In this document: positions 1 through 7,853 of the stretch, one piece after another
How the letters are laid out: each line of letters opens with the position of its first letter
Numbering within the stretch: the stretch's first letter is position 1
DNA from: Hondaea fermentalgiana
Taxonomy: Eukaryota; Sar; Bigyra; Thraustochytrida; Thraustochytriidae
Assembly: GCA_014084085.1 (NCBI GenBank)
Contig: NPFB01000153.1
Coordinates: 1-28,450 of the forward strand
Direction of reading: 5' to 3'
DNA: 28,450 nucleotides
The notes under the pieces: model-generated
The model's database searches: none
Told to the model about the DNA's origin: nothing
Seen by the model: only the letters and a program-made list of their open reading frames with translations
Made by a program: the position numbers and the translations under genes

Positions 1-20
1 CGTGAGAGAGGTCACCGTGC

Positions 21-381
21 GGGTGGGTGGGTGGGTGGGTGGGTGTGCGATGCTCGACAGCAACGACAAGCAAGGCGAAGGTGCGACAGCAAGCGAGCGA
101 GCGAGCGAGCGAGCGGCAGGGGGCTCGGAAGGCTTTCCTTTCGTCGTCACAGTGGTCGATCGCATTATGATTGCGTCGGAGTTCCGGAGGGTCGCGACCG
201 TTTGGGACAATGCGACCGACGATGCTAGCTAGCTAGCTAGCTAGCCCGCACCCTGAACGGACCCTGGAGCCCTGACGGCGACAGCAACGTCGCATTCTTC
301 GCGCCGCGGCCAGCTCCAGCTGCCACGCCTTCATCATAGCTCGTTCCTCCCCCTCCTCCTCTCCTCCTCCTCCTCCTCCTC

Positions 382-418
<37 letters not shown>

Positions 419-468
419 CAATGATCGTCATCTGCGAGTCCGAGTCCGAGTGCGAGTGCAAGTGCGAC
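21..468. repeat. Cluster of simple-sequence repeats upstream of the NOL10 gene
   Basis: This stretch holds no credible gene, only consecutive microsatellites. They are six GGGT units at 21-44 (a G-quadruplex-capable run), GAGC units at 92-114, GCTA units at 224-245, a CCT/TCC tract at about 346-382 running straight into TCA/CAT units at 383-418, and degenerate GAGTSC hexamers at about 435-468. Open frames across it encode only low-complexity peptides. It may be the far upstream or intergenic part of the NOL10 gene. Confidence 0.85.
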
Positions 469-488
469 TCTCCGTCATCGGGGCAAAG

Positions 489-538
489 AATAAAATTTTA
501 AGGGTCCCAGGGATTTATAATTTTTTTTATTACGAATC
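489..538 (+). promoter_or_regulatory. AT-rich island, candidate core promoter of the NOL10 gene
   Basis: A roughly 50-bp AT-rich stretch sits inside otherwise GC-rich DNA. It contains a TAAAATTTTAA-like element near 491-501 and TTTATAATTTTTTTTATTA at 513-531. It ends about 115 bp before the NOL10 start codon, so transcription starting just downstream would give a leader of around 100 nt. The core-promoter role is inferred from composition and position only. Confidence 0.4.
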
Positions 539-654
539 AAGTGCCTCGGGCCCGCGGGTGGACGAGGAGGAGTGGAGTGGAGTGGAGCGCGCAGAACCAA
601 GCGCCTGGGCGAGCAAGTCGAGGCGAGTGGCGAACTGGAGGCGAGGCAGGCAAG

Positions 655-2790
655 ATGAAGGCCGTGCAGCATGGGGGCGTCAAGGTGTACGACCTGAACG
701 TCGGCAAAACGCTGCCGCAGTGGATCTCGGACAAGAACCGCAAGTCTCTTGCCAAGGATGAGGAATACCGACGCAGGATCGAACTCGTCCAGGACTTCTA
801 CTTTCCGGCAACAAGCGGGAGAGTCAAGGTCTCGCCCGACGGAGAATACATTGTCGCCACCGGAAGCTACCCGCCCCAGGTCAAGGTCTACGACACGCGA
901 GAGCTGTCCATGAAGTTCGAGAGGCATCTCGACGCGGAGGTGGTTCAGGTCCAGGTCCTCTCCACGGATTTCACCAAGCTCGTCTTTCTGGGCAATGACC
1001 GCACAGTCGCCTTTCACGCAGCCTATGGTCGCCACCACATGCTTCGCATTCCCAAGTTTGGCCGCGACATGGCCTATGACCCAGCCGCTTGCGAGCTCTT
1101 CCTCGGAGGCACCGGGAGCAGCCTCTACCGCATCGACCTCGAGCAAGGCCACTTCTTATCGCCTTTCGAGACCTCGCACGAGGGTATCAACTCGCTCGCC
1201 TTTTGCGAGCCGCTCCAGCTCCTCGCCTGCGCCGGCGAAGACGGCGTCGTAAGCTGTTGGGATACGCGCGACAGGAAGCAAGTCGGGGCCCTCCACGTCA
1301 GCGGACCTGAAGCCTCCGGCGGGCTCGTCGAACAACGCAATGCACAAGCAAGCGTTGTGCGTTTCGACGCCTCGGGCCTCATGATGGCCGTTGGCACCAG
1401 CCTTGGCCGCGTCTCTGTTTACGATGTGCGCTCCTCGAAACCTCTCATTAGCAAGGAGCATCGCAACGACCTCCCTATCGTTGGCCTGCAGTTCACCACA
1501 CCGGGGCGTATTATCGCCTCGGCAGACGCCAAGTCCATCAAACTCTGGAATCGCGACTCTGGCGACAGTTTTGCCAACATCGAGCCTCAAGCCGATGTCA
1601 ACGATATTCTCGTCGTCCCTCAGGGGGACATTCACAAACCTTCTTCCGGCCTCATTATCGCTCCCGGTGAGACGGACCGCATCATGAGCTACTACGTGCC
1701 TCGACTTGGCGCGGCGCCCAAGTGGGCATCCTTCCTGGACAATCTCACCGAGGAGCTCGAGGAGAAATCGCATTCTGCCGAGGAGCTCTACGAAAACTAC
1801 AAATTTGTCACCAACAACGACCTCGAGCGCCTTGGCATCACCAATCTGCTCGGAACGTCTCTTCTCCGCCCCTACATGCACGGCTTCTTCATCGACATGC
1901 GACTTTACAACAAGGTCAAGGCCATTTCCCAACCGCTCGGGTTCGAGGACTGGCGCAAGGAACGTATTCGGAAAAAGATGGAGGAGCGCCTTGGTCAGCG
2001 TATCTCGCGCAAACTCCCCGACAATCTACCCAAGGTCAATCGCGACTTGGCTGCTCGCATCGCGGCTCGCGAGGCCGAGGACAACAGCATGGACGCACAT
2101 GACGATGACGAAGAAGAAGAAGAAGACGAGGATGCGGCCTGGAGCTCTGACGAAGAGGCCAACGCCGCCTCGGCAAAGAAAAGGTCCAAGAAGCGACCTC
2201 TTGCCATCACGAAAGATGACCGCTTCAAAGCCATGTTTGAGGATCCTGACTTCCAGGTCGACGAGGACGCGAGCGAATTCAAGCAGAGTTTCCCCAGCGG
2301 ACTGCGCAAGGAGCGCGCTGAACAAGCCGCCAGGGATATCGATAGCGACGAAGACAACGCAGGTCATGGTGCCGCTGACTCTGACTCTGACGATGAGCCC
2401 CCTGCGCCTCGCCGCGTTTCTAAATCCAAGGCGAACGCCCCAAAGAGTGCCAAGAAGAAACGCAAAGTTATCATGCGCGCAGACGAAATCTCGGCGCATG
2501 GACAGCGCGGTGAAGACGGAGAAGACGGCGACTTTTCCAAACTTTTGGAGCACAATGTTGAAGACGACGAGGGTCGGTCTCGGCGCGGCACCGCAAAGAA
2601 GTCGCGCCGAACAAAGGCAAAGACGCTTGGCGAGCAGCTGCGTGACGAGGCCGCAAACAAGGAGTTCGAGCGCCTTGAAGGAGGCAACATGGAACTCTCC
2701 TTTATTCCGCGCGGGGAACCCGACGAAGGTGATGGCGCGCCGGGTCCCCGTCGTAAACGTAAGTCAAAGGGCGGCAAAGGCAAGTTTTAA
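655..2790 (+). CDS. NOL10: Nucleolar protein 10 / Enp2-type WD40 ribosome biogenesis factor
   Basis: 711 aa, close to yeast Enp2 and human NOL10 (about 700 aa). This family acts in the nucleolus on the small-subunit processome during early 40S assembly. The N-terminal half is a WD40 propeller. It has the characteristic opening with a QWISDKNR-like motif (about 22-29) and a blade motif GEDGVVSCWDTR near 194-205. The C-terminal third has an Asp/Glu-rich block (about 482-497), a short NUC153-type motif (DDRFKAMFEDPDFQVDED near 521-538) and several Lys/Arg-rich nuclear or nucleolar targeting stretches up to the KGGKGKF end. The frame stays open upstream only from a GTG at 541; the first ATG is 655, and the conserved family N-terminus starts right after it. 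Intron-free. It converges on the EFHB-like gene. Confidence 0.95.
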   Translation: MKAVQHGGVKVYDLNVGKTLPQWISDKNRKSLAKDEEYRRRIELVQDFYFPATSGRVKVSPDGEYIVATGSYPPQVKVYDTRELSMKFERHLDAEVVQVQVLSTDFTKLVFLGNDRTVAFHAAYGRHHMLRIPKFGRDMAYDPAACELFLGGTGSSLYRIDLEQGHFLSPFETSHEGINSLAFCEPLQLLACAGEDGVVSCWDTRDRKQVGALHVSGPEASGGLVEQRNAQASVVRFDASGLMMAVGTSLGRVSVYDVRSSKPLISKEHRNDLPIVGLQFTTPGRIIASADAKSIKLWNRDSGDSFANIEPQADVNDILVVPQGDIHKPSSGLIIAPGETDRIMSYYVPRLGAAPKWASFLDNLTEELEEKSHSAEELYENYKFVTNNDLERLGITNLLGTSLLRPYMHGFFIDMRLYNKVKAISQPLGFEDWRKERIRKKMEERLGQRISRKLPDNLPKVNRDLAARIAAREAEDNSMDAHDDDEEEEEDEDAAWSSDEEANAASAKKRSKKRPLAITKDDRFKAMFEDPDFQVDEDASEFKQSFPSGLRKERAEQAARDIDSDEDNAGHGAADSDSDDEPPAPRRVSKSKANAPKSAKKKRKVIMRADEISAHGQRGEDGEDGDFSKLLEHNVEDDEGRSRRGTAKKSRRTKAKTLGEQLRDEAANKEFERLEGGNMELSFIPRGEPDEGDGAPGPRRKRKSKGGKGKF

Positions 2791-3314
2791 GCCAATCTTT
2801 GAATATTTCTGTAGTCATAAAATGATGCATTGCTCTTTTCACGCGAGAAGTTGCTGCGGCACAGCCTTTCTGTAGCCTTTGTCTGCAATCTCTATCTGCA
2901 TTCACCGTGTGTGCGTGCATGTGACTGTCTGTCTATTTGTCGACAGGAAAATGTTGCGAGCACTTCTCTCGCTATGATGGAGAGGACTATGTGGTGGGTA
3001 AAATGTCTCGAACGAGCCCGAGACCAGGCCGATTGCATGTAGATTCATGTCACATTGATTACTGCGTAAAATCTATGCTGATGTCGAAGCATGGTCAATG
3101 ACCGTACCAATGCGCCAACCCTACGTACTCATAATTTTGTTGGTGATGACCGGCCTTTTGTCTGGTTCCTGAGTTACTTGTTTTCAGACAACGTGCAAGT
3201 TGACTTGCGCCTTTCGGGCCTTTTGTTCGCGTATTTATCGTACAAGAAATAGAAGCTCTTTCATTGTCACCCGAAACAAGAAGAATTAGAAACGGAAACA
3301 TGAATTCGTGATAA
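2791..3314. other. Convergent 3' spacer between the NOL10 and EFHB-like genes
   Basis: This 524-bp stretch must hold both 3' untranslated regions and terminators. It is more AT-rich than the coding DNA on either side. The small frames in it (about 70-100 codons) have no recognisable protein features. I see no RNA gene or repeat here. Confidence 0.7.
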
Positions 3315-4589
3315 CTACGCGTCGTCCCACCATGCAGGCTCGGTACCGAGATCGAGCGCACGGAAACGCTCATTTGCAACAGAAAGGAAACCCTGAATTG
3401 ACACAATCGGCTGGTTCACGCTGCTTGCGACATCGAGGTCGGAAACACCAGCAAGACTTGCAGCACGCCGGAAAATGCGCTCAAACTCATCGTCCGTGTA
3501 CTCGTATCCGATACGAGCCATGACGTCGCGAATATCTTCGCGGTCAATTGGATCCACATAGTCGCTGTCGTCGACACCCTCGGCAACGAAGCGAGACGGG
3601 TACAAGAGCTTTGCGGCGTCTGTGTCATCGCCATAATTTTGAGCATCGCTGACTGAACGAACCGTGGGCGCAGGAATATCGGTGCGCACAGTTGGGGCAC
3701 CGAAACGACGGTCGCTCGAGGTATCATTACGCCAGCCCGGGCGCGTCGCGCGTCCGAGTCCCTCGTCTGGAAGCTGCTGCTCAAGCGTGTAGCTCCCTTG
3801 GATGCAGTCCTGAGCGGTGACCACTTCCTCAGGATTCAATCGTCGCATTGTTTGCCGCTCCTCGAGTTTGCGAATGCTTGCCGAGTCGACATTGCCACGA
3901 TACTTGGGCTTGCCCAAAGCATCACTAGTGATGGCGCGATGATTTGCGACCGCAACGTTGGTGATTTCCGTTTGGGCAGACTCCTTGAGGCAATACGCCA
4001 CGCCTTCGTCCTTGGGTCCCATATCGACACTCCCGAAGCGATGGTTCTTGGGGTTGATGCTCTTCCAATTGTAGTTGCGCTGCCGCTGCTCTCCTGGCTC
4101 AAAACTGTTGTGCGAGAGTTTGTAACGCCGGCGCAGCTCGGCAGCATCTTCCGGGGCAAGGTCTTTGCCTTCGACTTGGGGCGCGTAAATGAGATCCTTT
4201 GCACTCTCATCGTTCGCACCCTTGGCGAGAAGCTTCGGCTCGCCAAGACTAGAATAGTCGTGTCCTCGAACGTACGGCTTGCCGAGCGGCTCGGTGCGGT
4301 TCGTCTTGTAGATGGACTCCTTGCGGTCCTGGATGTACTCGGCAAGGGACCCGGGGTCGCGCTTGGGGAGGGCATCCGCAAAAGTACCTTCAGAGCACGA
4401 GCTGCGCGCGCCGAGTCGCGTGTCTGCGAGTCTTGCACGCAGTTCTTCAATGTCATCGGCCGCGCCCCAATGAGTCACGCGCTTGCCCGCTTCCACGTTG
4501 CTGTTGCGGAATTTACGCAGCTTTTCCGGGGTTTGGGGTCGGCCATCGTGACGGAGACACGCTGCGGCACCTTCTCCGCGTCGGCTCAT
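3315..4589 (-). CDS. EFHB: EFHB/CFAP21-like EF-hand ciliary microtubule inner protein
   Basis: 424 aa. The middle carries the EFHB signature: a KESIYKTNR-EPLGKPYVRGHDYS region, then KLSHNSFEPGEQRQRNYNW followed by HRFG (about 153-183). A second HRFG-like unit (DRRFGAPTVRTD) comes later. The C-terminal 80 residues (PIDREDIRDVMARIGYEYTDDEFERIFRRAA and onward) are helical and arranged like a pair of EF-hands, but the calcium loops are degenerate. EFHB is known as a protein inside doublet microtubules of motile cilia, so the gene suggests a flagellated stage. The product is about half the length of human EFHB, which has a long extra N-terminus. The ATG at 4589 is the first in frame. The gene diverges from the fucosyltransferase-like gene across a 1.26-kb spacer. 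Confidence 0.83.
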   Translation of the reverse strand: MSRRGEGAAACLRHDGRPQTPEKLRKFRNSNVEAGKRVTHWGAADDIEELRARLADTRLGARSSCSEGTFADALPKRDPGSLAEYIQDRKESIYKTNRTEPLGKPYVRGHDYSSLGEPKLLAKGANDESAKDLIYAPQVEGKDLAPEDAAELRRRYKLSHNSFEPGEQRQRNYNWKSINPKNHRFGSVDMGPKDEGVAYCLKESAQTEITNVAVANHRAITSDALGKPKYRGNVDSASIRKLEERQTMRRLNPEEVVTAQDCIQGSYTLEQQLPDEGLGRATRPGWRNDTSSDRRFGAPTVRTDIPAPTVRSVSDAQNYGDDTDAAKLLYPSRFVAEGVDDSDYVDPIDREDIRDVMARIGYEYTDDEFERIFRRAASLAGVSDLDVASSVNQPIVSIQGFLSVANERFRALDLGTEPAWWDDA

Positions 4590-5850
4590 CTTTGCGAATG
4601 CTAGTGCTCGCTCGAAAGAGCACTGCCAAGTCTGCTCTCACTCTACTTTACTTTCACGCCGCTCTCGCTCTGCTCTGCAGCTCGCACTTCGCAGCACGGA
4701 GGGATTTGCTGCTGCAGAATTCGTAGTGTTTGTTTCGAGAGTCGAGTCTTTCTCGTCGGCGCATGCACGTTTACACCCGCCGCTGATGCTTGTACGCTTG
4801 CACGAACAAACAATCAAACGGACGGGCCACCCGTTCCCGTTCGAATCACGTTCGCTCAAGGTCCGCTCGCGGCGTCGGCGAGTGCGCGAGAGCGTTCTTG
4901 GACGCTCACGAGGCAGACTCGATGTTGCGTGAGGCACGCCGCTCTTTTCCCCTTTCCAACTACACTATAGTCTGATAGTGCACAATGCCACAGATCCGTT
5001 GAGATTTCTGGCGGCCCGGGCTTAGCAAACTCAGCGAGGCGCTAGCTAGCTAGATAGCTAGCTAGCTAGCTAATGTGTCCCATGATCATGACGGCATTCG
5101 GCGCACACTCGCACACACACACACACATGCGCTCGCTCCGTCAGCTTACCGGCGTGAATCGACCGATGGCCATCGACACCTGGCCGGCCGCCTTGTTTGT
5201 CTGCAAACAATCTGCCAGCGCTGCACGCGCTCACTTCGTTACCAGGGGCCGGAAGGTGTCGCCCCTCGACTGAATAATGTTGGTGTTGCGGCGACCCGGC
5301 GCAAGTGGGCGACGCGGCACTCGCAAGTGGGCTATAAAAACCGCCCCACCCGCCAGCAGAGCCCGCCGGGGCTGGCACTGTGGCCCTCGCTCGCTCCCTA
5401 TCAAGCTGAGCAGAGCAGAGCAGAGCAGAGCAGCCCCTGAGCAAGGCAAGGCAAGGCAAAGCAAAGCAGAAGCGGACCCGAGCGACCCCGACCCGCGAGC
5501 CCCGAAGCCGGGACGCGGCGCAGGCTGGGCCCCGCGCTGCGGCGCTGCGCTGGTGTCGCCCTCGGCACCGCCACGACGAGAGGCCTGGCCCTCGAGCGGC
5601 TCGCTGGTGGCTAGCTCAGAGGCTCGTGGGTGGGTGGGCGGGCGAGCCTCTGACACAGGCGTGGAGTCGATCATCCTCTGTTTCTAGTGGGGTGCGTCAA
5701 AGCCACGACGACACGGAGTGGGCCAGCGAGGCAGCGAGGGACTGACGCACCACGAGAACTCCGGGCGATTGTAGAACCGCGCCACGCTGAGCGCGATCTC
5801 GACCGCAAGCATCGAACGTACCAGGTCCAGATCGTCGGGAAAGTAGTCCC
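4590..5850. other. Divergent promoter region between the EFHB-like and fucosyltransferase-like genes
   Basis: This 1.26-kb stretch has no convincing gene. It contains a 6-bp inverted repeat (CACTAT/ATAGTG at 4963-4980), GCTA tetranucleotides at 5041-5072, AC dinucleotides at 5112-5127, a TATA-like element at 5333-5340, GAGCA pentamers at about 5408-5433, and AAGGC/AAAGC pentamers at about 5440-5470. Open frames of 120-147 codons over the right half are Arg/Ala/Ser-rich, overlap each other on both strands and look like GC-driven artefacts. Confidence 0.7.
5333..5340 (+). promoter_or_regulatory. TATA-like element (TATAAAAA)
   Basis: TATAAAAA lies in a GC-rich surround (GGGCTATAAAAACCGCC). It points towards the fucosyltransferase-like gene but lies about 510 bp before its ATG. 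If it is used, the leader would be nearly 0.5 kb long or would contain an intron. Otherwise it could serve an unrecognised noncoding transcript. Confidence 0.45.
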
Positions 5851-7308
5851 ATGTACGGTCAGCGCGAGATGGATGGGGCGGCCTTCCGCAAACATCGCCA
5901 GAATGCCCTGAAACAAGACAGGCTGTCGCTTCGAAGCGCGATTTTGTCACTCTTTGCGCTCCTCTTCTGTATTGTGGGATTAGAGTACTTTCAAATTCTG
6001 AGATGGATGCGGTCTTCTGGTTCGCGTCTTTCGCCTGGATTTTATGCCGAAATGGCGGTTCCCACGCTGCCGCCATCATTCCAGATGGACCTTGGCGGAG
6101 AAGAACCCGACAGCGACATGGATGATCTCGACACAGTCGAAGCCACAACAGCATACGCTCGCGGGCATGAGGTTGGCGAAGGCCAAGACGATGCGCTCAA
6201 TCTCGCCACGAACTCGAACAACGCGGACGCCGAGTCGGACAGGGCTGACAATGCCGCAGAACTTGGATCGACCGCTCGACTGCCACGCACCTCGAGCAGG
6301 ACGTATAACGAGCTCGACCCTTCGCGAAAGTACTTTATTTACTCGCCTTCTGGAGGCTGGAACAACCAGCTTGCATGCCTGCTCAACGCGCTGGTTCTTG
6401 CGGAAATGTCGGGTCGTGACCTCGTCATTCCTCCTATGGCACGACATTCGGACCTCTTTAATGGATATCTGAAGGTGGAAGCCAAGGCGACAGCACCCAT
6501 GGACATGATCCTTGACCTCGACTTCTTCGAGCAAGCCTCTGGTGTTCGTGTGGTGCCCCTCAATGTCACGCTCGAACACTTTTACACGAACCTGCTTCCT
6601 GGTTCCCAAACCAGAGTGGTGAGTGTGCCCAAGGGCGAGACGCTGATCCGCCCCAAAAATCGCGCAACATATAAACTTGTGGAAGAATGGGTGACAGATG
6701 CCAAGGACCAGATCATTTACTATCGCGGTCCTTTTTTCTCCCGTCACTGGGCCGACTGGGAGATTGGTGGCCCGCGCGTTGAGTCTTGGAAGGCTCTCCG
6801 CTACGCTCCCTACCTCGTTGCTCTTGCTGACGAGGCCAAAGCTACCCTCTTCCCGCGTGGTTACAATGCCTTGCACGTTCGAATGGGCGATTACCTGACG
6901 CGTCTCCAGCAGCGTGCTGGCGATGGCTCCAAACAATGGGTCAAGGCCATTCGCTCGCTGGGATGGAGCCCTTCTCGTCCAATTTACGTTGCCTCGGACA
7001 TGTCGCGCAGCTCTGCGCACTTTACGTCCCTCTTAGCGTTTGCCAACAAAACCTTTTTCATGTCAGATCTCGAAGAGCGGGGCGTTCTCGAGGAGCTCAA
7101 GGTCGCCGTGCCGCACGCAAAGTTGCGCAACGATATTTTCGGCCTTGTCGAGCAGCTCATTTGCGCTGACGCAAGAAACTTCATCGGATCCTACTTTTCA
7201 ACCTTCTCGCTCACAATCATGGTCATGCGAGGCCTTGATGATAATTCCCGTTTGCTCACCTCCTTTGGGGGTCTTCGCAAGCGCCACAAACCAGCTGCAA
7301 ATACTTAG
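5851..7308 (+). CDS. Type II membrane O-fucosyltransferase-like glycosyltransferase
   Basis: 485 aa. A short cytosolic basic tail precedes one hydrophobic segment (about 27-50), the usual Golgi/ER type II arrangement. A low-complexity acidic stem follows (about 85-150), then the catalytic region. Near 161-181 the motif YFIYSPSGGWNNQLACLLNA fits the nucleotide-sugar-side GGxNNQ signature of GDP-fucose O-fucosyltransferases. HVRMGDYL at 342-349 contains the family's conserved HxRxGD (Arg344). FIGSYFSTFS at about 444-453 matches the C-terminal (F/I)(V/I)GSxxSTFS motif. N-glycosylation sequons (NVT, NKT) fit a lumenal catalytic domain. The acceptor is not predictable from sequence: POFUT-like protein O-fucosylation is the simplest guess, a polysaccharide or glycan acceptor is possible. 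ATG 5851 is the first in frame; a second ATG at 5869 would also keep the whole anchor. It converges on the p62 gene. Confidence 0.77.
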   Translation: MYGQREMDGAAFRKHRQNALKQDRLSLRSAILSLFALLFCIVGLEYFQILRWMRSSGSRLSPGFYAEMAVPTLPPSFQMDLGGEEPDSDMDDLDTVEATTAYARGHEVGEGQDDALNLATNSNNADAESDRADNAAELGSTARLPRTSSRTYNELDPSRKYFIYSPSGGWNNQLACLLNALVLAEMSGRDLVIPPMARHSDLFNGYLKVEAKATAPMDMILDLDFFEQASGVRVVPLNVTLEHFYTNLLPGSQTRVVSVPKGETLIRPKNRATYKLVEEWVTDAKDQIIYYRGPFFSRHWADWEIGGPRVESWKALRYAPYLVALADEAKATLFPRGYNALHVRMGDYLTRLQQRAGDGSKQWVKAIRSLGWSPSRPIYVASDMSRSSAHFTSLLAFANKTFFMSDLEERGVLEELKVAVPHAKLRNDIFGLVEQLICADARNFIGSYFSTFSLTIMVMRGLDDNSRLLTSFGGLRKRHKPAANT

Positions 7309-7853
7309 GCCGACTCCATCTCTCGTCGTTATAACATTAGCTAGGGACCGGAGTCATGTCTTGAATATGGTGAGAGCAGGCAAGTGCCACGTTGGACGCT
7401 TCATTTGCCATTTTATAATTAGTATCATCAATGAGACCTTTTGTTCCGTTCTCTCGCTCGTTTTCAATTGCTGCTTCACTGTCAGTCTTGATCATTCTTT
7501 TCTTGGGGGAAAAGTTTCACAGAGTGAATGGATCTCAGATGACTCTCGCATTTTGCTGTGTTCTGTGTTCGCATCGACCTTGTACGAAACGCGTCGTGCG
7601 GTTTTCCTTTGGGCGTTTCCGTAGTTGTACACGTGGCGTTGGCTTGCTGGCGCGAGGTTGAAAAGCCTAAAACTTGTTGGACGATGCATGGTAGACGTGG
7701 TGCATTTGCATCGTCTTCTTTGCTGGGTACGCCGCTTTGTCATACTTTGGAAATTGTCAACGTTTTCATTGAACGTTTATACCATGGTGTCCATAAGCAA
7801 AGCAGCACCAGCGTACAACGAGATAAGATTAAATTTCAGGCTTCGACCTAAGC
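7309..7853. other. Convergent 3' spacer between the fucosyltransferase-like and p62 genes
   Basis: This 545-bp AT-richer stretch separates two stop codons and must hold both 3' untranslated regions. The frames in it (up to about 100 codons on either strand) have no recognisable domains or biased composition. I see no RNA gene or repeat. Confidence 0.65.

Noticed and set aside
541..654. GTG-initiated upstream extension of the NOL10 frame
   Set aside because: There is no ATG in it, the residues are repeat-like, and the conserved family N-terminus begins at ATG 655.
1706..2875. 389-codon frame overlapping the NOL10 gene
   Set aside because: It is a shadow of the NOL10 coding frame with Arg/Ser/Thr-rich, domain-free translation.
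4826..4850. GTTCGAATC string resembling a tRNA B box
   Set aside because: No A box at the right distance and no cloverleaf-compatible arms around it.
4963..4980. CACTAT/ATAGTG inverted repeat as a terminator or operator
   Set aside because: 6-bp arms with a 6-nt loop are common by chance, there is no U-tract, and it lies in a promoter region.
5070..5687. Frames of 120-147 codons on both strands before the fucosyltransferase-like gene
   Set aside because: They owe their length to pentamer repeats and high GC, overlap each other and contain no recognisable protein features.
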